This document shows positions 59,929 through 64,000 of a stretch of 64,000 nucleotides of DNA, in pieces. The number at the start of each line of letters is the position of its first letter. Position 1 is the stretch's first letter. The DNA comes from Bacteroides sp. (GTDB lineage Bacteria; Bacteroidota; Bacteroidia; Bacteroidales; Muribaculaceae). The notes beneath the pieces were generated by a model, which saw only the letters and a list, made by a program, of their open reading frames with translations, was not told the DNA's origin and did not search any database. The stretch covers positions 1-64,000 of the forward strand of contig JAAVDO010000013.1 of assembly GCA_014801735.1 (NCBI GenBank), written 5' to 3'. The position numbers and the translations under genes are program-made.

Positions 59929-60070
59929 GATTCAGAGGTACTGCCATACCCACACAACATACAAAGACACTAAGCCCACCAGATAGCCATACCCTCGAAA
60001 GGGTACAGCGATACTGTGGGCGTTTAGTGCATTGTCCTCGTTGTGTTGAAAATTGGCAGTTTTCTGAATC
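59929..60070 (-). ncRNA. Rod-shaped structured RNA (leader or independent ncRNA)
   Basis: Nested inverted repeats fold 142 nt into one long hairpin. The outer stem is 60063-60070 with 59929-59936 (8 bp). Further pairs are 60054-60060 with 59940-59946 (7 bp), 60040-60046 with 59952-59958 (7 bp), and 60016-60029 with 59968-59979 (12 bp, one 2-nt bulge). A terminal hairpin is at 59990-60005. The promoter at 60139-60169 reads into it. The shape resembles 6S-type rods, but identity is not established. It precedes the two-span protein gene by 90 nt, with one more hairpin (59886-59912) in between. Confidence 0.55.
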
Positions 60071-60138
60071 GAGCACAATAGCAATAAACGCTATTTGTTT
60101 ACAAAATGTATATGAAGCCTCTCTTGGCGTTCACGGTG

Positions 60139-60169
60139 CAAAAGTAGTACAATTTTTTAATGTCTACAA
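60139..60169 (-). promoter_or_regulatory. Promoter of the structured RNA
   Basis: On the minus strand TTG (60167-60169), 20 nt, then TACTTTTG (60139-60146), a good consensus. Confidence 0.75.
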
Positions 60170-60289
60170 TATGTCTTACTTCTTTTGAAAAAGAAAGATA
60201 GGATTGGCCGTGGATCCACGCTTTTTTTGTTTAATAAAATTCAGTAGGGAAAAGTGGTGGGGCGGGGTGGATTGTTGGGAGGTTTTGAT

Positions 60290-60297
60290 TAATTTTG
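60290..60297 (+). promoter_or_regulatory. Promoter -7 box upstream of the 60-residue ORF
   Basis: TAATTTTG is preceded by a G-rich stretch (60255-60280) and no regular -33, a composition similar to, but not the same as, the 19-bp-element promoters. Confidence 0.45.
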
Positions 60298-60341
60298 TGT
60301 TGTCGTGTGCTGCGGGCTGACGGAGCGATGCGCAAGGCTAT

Positions 60342-60524
60342 ATGAATCAGTCGGAGATTATGAGAGTTACTGCTGAAAGAGTGCTTGAGATAGCAAAGGG
60401 CGGCGAGGGCCGGCATGTGGTGATGAAAGCATGCAGGGATGCGGTGCCGCGCTCGGCATCATACTCAAGTGAACGAATAGTCCGGATAGTTGCTGACAGA
60501 TTCATAACCCGCGTAATTAATTGA
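60342..60524 (+). CDS. Small hypothetical protein, 60 residues
   Basis: An ATG 44 nt after a TAATTTTG box opens 60 codons (MNQSEIMRVTAERVLEIAKG at the start). The product is helical with many Arg/Val/Ala residues and no membrane segment, compatible with a small nucleic-acid-binding protein. Codon use matches the GC-rich neighbours and differs from the island genes just upstream. Family not recognised. The next gene begins 85 nt later on the same strand. Confidence 0.45.
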   Translation: MNQSEIMRVTAERVLEIAKGGEGRHVVMKACRDAVPRSASYSSERIVRIVADRFITRVIN

Positions 60525-60609
60525 AACGATAAGACCGGGAGTCGGGAGATGGAGCGATCGTTGACCGACACCTGATAAAGAATAAAATACACCTGAAATC
60601 ATCTATAGA

Positions 60610-61467
60610 ATGAAGAAGATAATTATCGCGGCATTAGTCGCACTTAATACAATAACATGTATGGCACAGACCGACTGGACAACAAATCCCGTAGGAGCCA
60701 TTTTCGTACGCGAAGGCGGCGAAACTCCTGAGGGAACATTCAGAATGACAAACGGTGGCTATGAAGTTATCACAGTGAGCAGCTCGGACAAGGGTTTTCA
60801 ACCCGCCTCATTGTATTACGGTCCTAACGACACGGATAAAGCCAAGGTAGACCGTATGGCACCTGACGGGAAAGTGCCCACGGCGATGAACTGTTTCGTG
60901 GTGAAGACACCAGAGGGATATATTATGTTTGACACAGGACTGCCGACAGCCCGCGGGGGCAAGACACAGCAGCGACTGAAAGAACTGAATATCCAAGCCG
61001 ATGACATAAAAGCCATTTACCTGACCCACGGCCATTTTGACCACATAGGCGGACTGGTGGACGAAGCAGGAAGGGCGGAATTCAGAAATGCCACCGTATA
61101 TGTAGCCACAGCCGAGCTCGCCTATATCAGAGAAAGCATGGGCGACGGAGGCCGACAGATAGAGAACGCCTATGCCGACAGAATAGTCACCTTTGAGCCG
61201 GGCGAGATACTGCCGGGAAACGTGTTGCCGATCGCTGCGAAAGGCCACACACCCGGACATACAGCCTATCAGCTCGGCACGCTACTGTTTGCCGGCGACC
61301 TGATGCACGGGATCGCGCTGCAGCTTATCGACCCGACAATCTGTGCCAACTTCGACGCAGACCGCGCCGGGGCCATAGCTTCGCGCCGACGCATACTGCA
61401 GTATGCTGCCACGCGCTCGCTGACAGTGCTCGGCGCCCACGTGCCCCTGAACGGTGTAATTTTCTGA
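60610..61467 (+). CDS. Exported MBL-fold metallo-hydrolase
   Basis: This 285-residue protein has a signal peptide (cut after about residue 20, I-T-C-M-A-Q). The zinc-binding motif T-H-G-H-F-D-H-I-G-G lies near residue 139, followed by the later ligands G-H-T-P-G-H-T and G-D-L-M-H-G. It is of the lactonase/YtnP-like branch of periplasmic MBL hydrolases, which open lactones or cleave other small esters. The substrate is unknown. It is 14 nt upstream of the GH2 gene and co-transcribed with it. Confidence 0.92.
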   Translation: MKKIIIAALVALNTITCMAQTDWTTNPVGAIFVREGGETPEGTFRMTNGGYEVITVSSSDKGFQPASLYYGPNDTDKAKVDRMAPDGKVPTAMNCFVVKTPEGYIMFDTGLPTARGGKTQQRLKELNIQADDIKAIYLTHGHFDHIGGLVDEAGRAEFRNATVYVATAELAYIRESMGDGGRQIENAYADRIVTFEPGEILPGNVLPIAAKGHTPGHTAYQLGTLLFAGDLMHGIALQLIDPTICANFDADRAGAIASRRRILQYAATRSLTVLGAHVPLNGVIF

Positions 61468-61481
61468 TTTAACGCAACAAA

Positions 61482-63590
61482 ATGAAGATCGAGATGTCGA
61501 GACTGTCGATAGTGATATTGCTTATTCTTTCAGTCTTCGCTTTTGCGCATGGCCAGAGAACAGTGACACCATTCTGCGACGGCTGGGAATTTCTGTGCGG
61601 ACCTTTCAGCGGTGATGTGCGCACAGACGGCGCCAAATGGAACGGCGAGTGGACCCGTGTAACCCTGCCGCACACCTGGAATGCCGACGATATGCAGAAA
61701 CGGGTAAACAACTTCTATGAAGGACCGGCATACTACCGCCGCCATCTGACACTCAAACCCGACGGGCGCAGACACTTCCTGCGTTTCGAGGGCGTGGGAG
61801 CGTGTGCCGAGGTGTATGTGAACGGACGCCTGACCGCATCACACAAAGGCGCCTACTCTGCATTCGTGGCCGAGATAACCGGAGCCCTGCGCCCCGATGG
61901 TGGCAACGAGATAATAGTAAAAGCCGACAATGCCTCGCGTCCAGATGTGATTCCGGTGAATCATCAGCTTTTCGGCGTGTACGGAGGTATTTACCGGCCG
62001 GTCAGCCTGATATCGACCGATGCAGTCAATATCACTCCTGCTGATCACGCAGGCTGCGGAGTTTACGTGAGCCAGAGCGACGTTTCGGATCGCAGCGCAC
62101 GGGTGAACGTAAAAGTTAAACTCGACAATGGCAGCGACCGTCCCGCCGACGTGACACTGATAACCGAAATCACCGATGCAGCCGGACGGAGAGTAGCCCG
62201 CTCGTCGAAGCCCATCAACCTTTCGCCCCAGGGCATACAGACCCACACAGCCGAATTTACCATAAGCAAACCGCATCTGTGGCAGGGAATCGAGGACCCG
62301 TATCTATACAAAGTCACGGCGAGCGTGATGAAAGGCGACAGCATAGCTGACCGCGTGGAGCAGCCGCTGGGTCTGCGCCATTTCGAGGCACGTGCGGGCG
62401 AGGGATTCTTCCTCAACGGGAAGCGTTATCCAATGAGGGGAGTGACCAGGCATCAAGACCGTGAGGGATTAGGAAGCGCATTGACTAACCGGGAGCATGA
62501 CGAAGATCTTGACATGATCATGGATATCGGGGCGACAACAGTGAGATTCGCCCATTACCAGCAGTCGGACTACATATACTCGCGTTGCGATTCGCTCGGA
62601 CTCATAATATGGGCCGAGATACCGTTTGTGAACCGTGTGACAGGGCAGGAGTGGGAGAACGCCCATTCGCAACTGCGCGAACTGATAAGGCAAAGCTACA
62701 ACCATCCGAGTATCTACGTGTGGGGACTGCATAACGAAGTGTATTCGCCCACTGACTACACGGCGCGGCTCACAGCTTCGCTACACGATCTGGCGAAAAC
62801 CGAGGACCCGGGCAGAATGACTGCCGCCGTAAACGGATATGGCATCGCGATGCATCCGGTGAACCAGCAGGCCGATATACAGGGTATGAACCGATACTTC
62901 GGATGGTATGAGAAAGAGATTCCGGATATCGATCAGTGGATAGAAGGACTCGAAAAGGAATATCCATGGCAGCGGCTGATGCTCACGGAGTATGGTGCCG
63001 ATGGCAATCCGGAACACCAGACCGAGCTTCTTGAAGAATCGCTGAACTGGACCCTTCCGTACTATCCCGAAACATTTCAGACCAAAACGCATGAATATCA
63101 CTGGAGTGTGATAGAACGACATCCATATATCATAGCATCCTATCTATGGAATCTGTTTGATTTCGCCTGTCCGATGTGGAGCCGCGGTGGAGTAGCGGCA
63201 CGTAATCTGAAAGGACTGGTGAGCTTCGACCGCAAGCAGAAGAAAGACTCCTACTACTGGTATAAGGCAAACTGGAGCAAGAATCCGGTGTTGTACATCA
63301 CTCAGCGGCGTAACAGGGAGCGAGAACGACGCAGCACCTCGATAACAGTTTATTCAAACTGCGGTATGCCCGAAGTGACATTGAACGGGAAGGCTCTGCC
63401 GGCACCGAGACAGGGCTACACACGGGTGCACTGGATATTTGACAACGTCACACTTGACGACGGACTGAACACGATAACGGCAACCTCGCCCGACGGGCGG
63501 CAAACAGACTCGATAGAGTGGAACTATGAGGGTGAGGCTGACCGCTCTCCGGCCCGATACGTGAACCGCTCGACACACGCGGGCTTCTGA
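61482..63590 (+). CDS. Glycoside hydrolase family 2 (beta-galactosidase-like)
   Basis: This 702-residue exported enzyme has a signal peptide (to about residue 25, A-F-A-H-G-Q). A sugar-binding N-domain follows (about 28-180, T-L-P-H-T-W-N-A-D-D), then an Ig-like domain (about 185-300) and a TIM barrel (about 305-600). The acid/base is E419 in W-G-L-H-N-E-V and the nucleophile E503 in L-T-E-Y-G-A-D-G. The last 85 residues form a short C-terminal Ig-like domain. Specificity (galactoside, glucuronide or mannoside) cannot be read with confidence, although the pattern fits galactosidases. No SusC/D or sensor is adjacent. Confidence 0.94.
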   Translation: MKIEMSRLSIVILLILSVFAFAHGQRTVTPFCDGWEFLCGPFSGDVRTDGAKWNGEWTRVTLPHTWNADDMQKRVNNFYEGPAYYRRHLTLKPDGRRHFLRFEGVGACAEVYVNGRLTASHKGAYSAFVAEITGALRPDGGNEIIVKADNASRPDVIPVNHQLFGVYGGIYRPVSLISTDAVNITPADHAGCGVYVSQSDVSDRSARVNVKVKLDNGSDRPADVTLITEITDAAGRRVARSSKPINLSPQGIQTHTAEFTISKPHLWQGIEDPYLYKVTASVMKGDSIADRVEQPLGLRHFEARAGEGFFLNGKRYPMRGVTRHQDREGLGSALTNREHDEDLDMIMDIGATTVRFAHYQQSDYIYSRCDSLGLIIWAEIPFVNRVTGQEWENAHSQLRELIRQSYNHPSIYVWGLHNEVYSPTDYTARLTASLHDLAKTEDPGRMTAAVNGYGIAMHPVNQQADIQGMNRYFGWYEKEIPDIDQWIEGLEKEYPWQRLMLTEYGADGNPEHQTELLEESLNWTLPYYPETFQTKTHEYHWSVIERHPYIIASYLWNLFDFACPMWSRGGVAARNLKGLVSFDRKQKKDSYYWYKANWSKNPVLYITQRRNRERERRSTSITVYSNCGMPEVTLNGKALPAPRQGYTRVHWIFDNVTLDDGLNTITATSPDGRQTDSIEWNYEGEADRSPARYVNRSTHAGF

Positions 63591-63624
63591 TCGCTACGGT
63601 TTCTCAGGGGCACAAGAAAAAAAG

Positions 63625-63654
63625 TTGAAAAGTCAAAAAAAATGTATAAATTTG
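63625..63654 (+). promoter_or_regulatory. Promoter of the RelA/SpoT gene
   Basis: TTG (63625-63627), 19 nt, then TAAATTTG (63647-63654): consensus match, leader about 30 nt. Confidence 0.75.
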
Positions 63655-63688
63655 CAGTTGCCCGCTGCAAACCAACGGGAACGGAGCC

Positions 63689-64000
63689 ATGGAACAGAAT
63701 TATGACGCGCTGATAGAGCAGAGAGCCCAACATGTGATGGACGTGATGAGAAGCCGCACGTCGGACGAAGATATGAAGAGACTTCGCAGGGCATTTGAAC
63801 TTGCCCGGGAGGCCCACGCGCCTCAGCGCCGCAAGACGGGCGAGCCCTACATCCTTCATCCCATCGCCGTGGCCACCATAGCGGCCGAAGAGCTGATGCT
63901 CGATCCTAATCCGGTGATTGCAGCGTTTCTGCACGACGTGGTCGAAGATACTCCGCACAGTCTTGAGGAAATACGCGAGGAATTCGGTGATGACGTGGCT
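63689..64000 (+). CDS. RelA/SpoT bifunctional (p)ppGpp synthetase/hydrolase, N-terminal part
   Basis: The visible 104 residues form the start of the HD hydrolase domain: R-R-K-T-G-E-P-Y-I-L-H-P-I-A-V-A (metal His at about 57) and A-F-L-H-D-V-V-E-D-T (HD pair at 82-83). These are the metal-binding motifs of active Rel/SpoT hydrolases, so the protein probably both makes and degrades the stringent-response alarmone. The gene runs off the window end. Confidence 0.95.
   Translation, partial: MEQNYDALIEQRAQHVMDVMRSRTSDEDMKRLRRAFELAREAHAPQRRKTGEPYILHPIAVATIAAEELMLDPNPVIAAFLHDVVEDTPHSLEEIREEFGDDVA

Noticed and set aside
57265..60300. Attachment sites or inverted repeats bordering the AT-rich island
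   Set aside because: I compared the flanks by eye and saw no convincing direct or inverted repeat and no integrase gene.
1..64000. CRISPR array
   Set aside because: No regularly spaced repeat-spacer pattern and no cas genes were seen.

Overview
The window reads as a chromosomal segment of a Bacteroidota bacterium of the order Bacteroidales, with moderately high GC. The evidence is a SusC/SusD pair, several large TonB-linked or PF14905-type outer-membrane barrels, DUF4374, DUF5128, DUF4491 and DUF2149 families, a CobN/ExbB/DUF2149 cluster resembling hmuSTUV of Porphyromonas, and many promoters of the Bacteroidota type (TTTG or TTG, 19-20 nt, TAnnTTTG). Assignment to Muribaculaceae is plausible from gene content and GC but is only inference.

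Layout. 1-1600: the 3' part of an IS66 transposase, a terminator, a promoter and a decayed outer-membrane barrel gene. 1657-13829: housekeeping and metabolic genes, mostly minus strand (pckA, acetyltransferase, iron alcohol dehydrogenase, HIT protein, greA, mltF-like transglycosylase, purM, cdsA, AI-2E family permease), with a tetrapyrrole-methylase-fold enzyme and a YycJ-like hydrolase on the plus strand and a candidate small RNA upstream of cdsA. 13917-21652: plus-strand block with an MFS transporter, a DUF3332 lipoprotein, argS, a BI-1 family protein, dapB, lepB and a WbqC-like protein. 21708-23885: an ion channel, an ogt-type methyltransferase and yccF. 23899-34160: a seven-gene minus-strand operon behind a cobalamin riboswitch. 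34235-36845: PAP2 phosphatase and an LTA-synthase-like sulfatase-fold protein. 37231-42535: susC/susD. 42558-52772: a SanA-like protein, a two-component system divergent from an outer-membrane barrel, a winged-helix regulator/membrane protein pair with palindromic operators, an ECF sigma/putative anti-sigma/propeller lipoprotein operon, and a 34-residue membrane protein. 53057-57264: tRNA-Ser(CGA) and a five-gene operon with hypB. 57353-60170: an AT-rich island of unknown genes with a structured RNA. 60342-64000: a small ORF, an exported metallo-hydrolase, a GH2 glycosidase and the start of a RelA/SpoT homologue.

Most notable are: (i) the riboswitch operon, which couples a TonB receptor and surface lipoprotein to two different chelatase families that both look extracytoplasmic, and to ExbB-like and ExbD-like motor proteins; (ii) a 19-bp element, GTTAGGGGCAGGTGCGCAG, found four times on the plus strand, each time 21 or 22 nt upstream of a TAnnTTTG box and in place of the usual -33 element; (iii) an orphan promoter/terminator pair that looks like an sRNA gene; (iv) symmetrical operator pairs next to two regulator genes; and (v) several genes whose start codon sits at the predicted transcription start, which suggests leaderless mRNAs.
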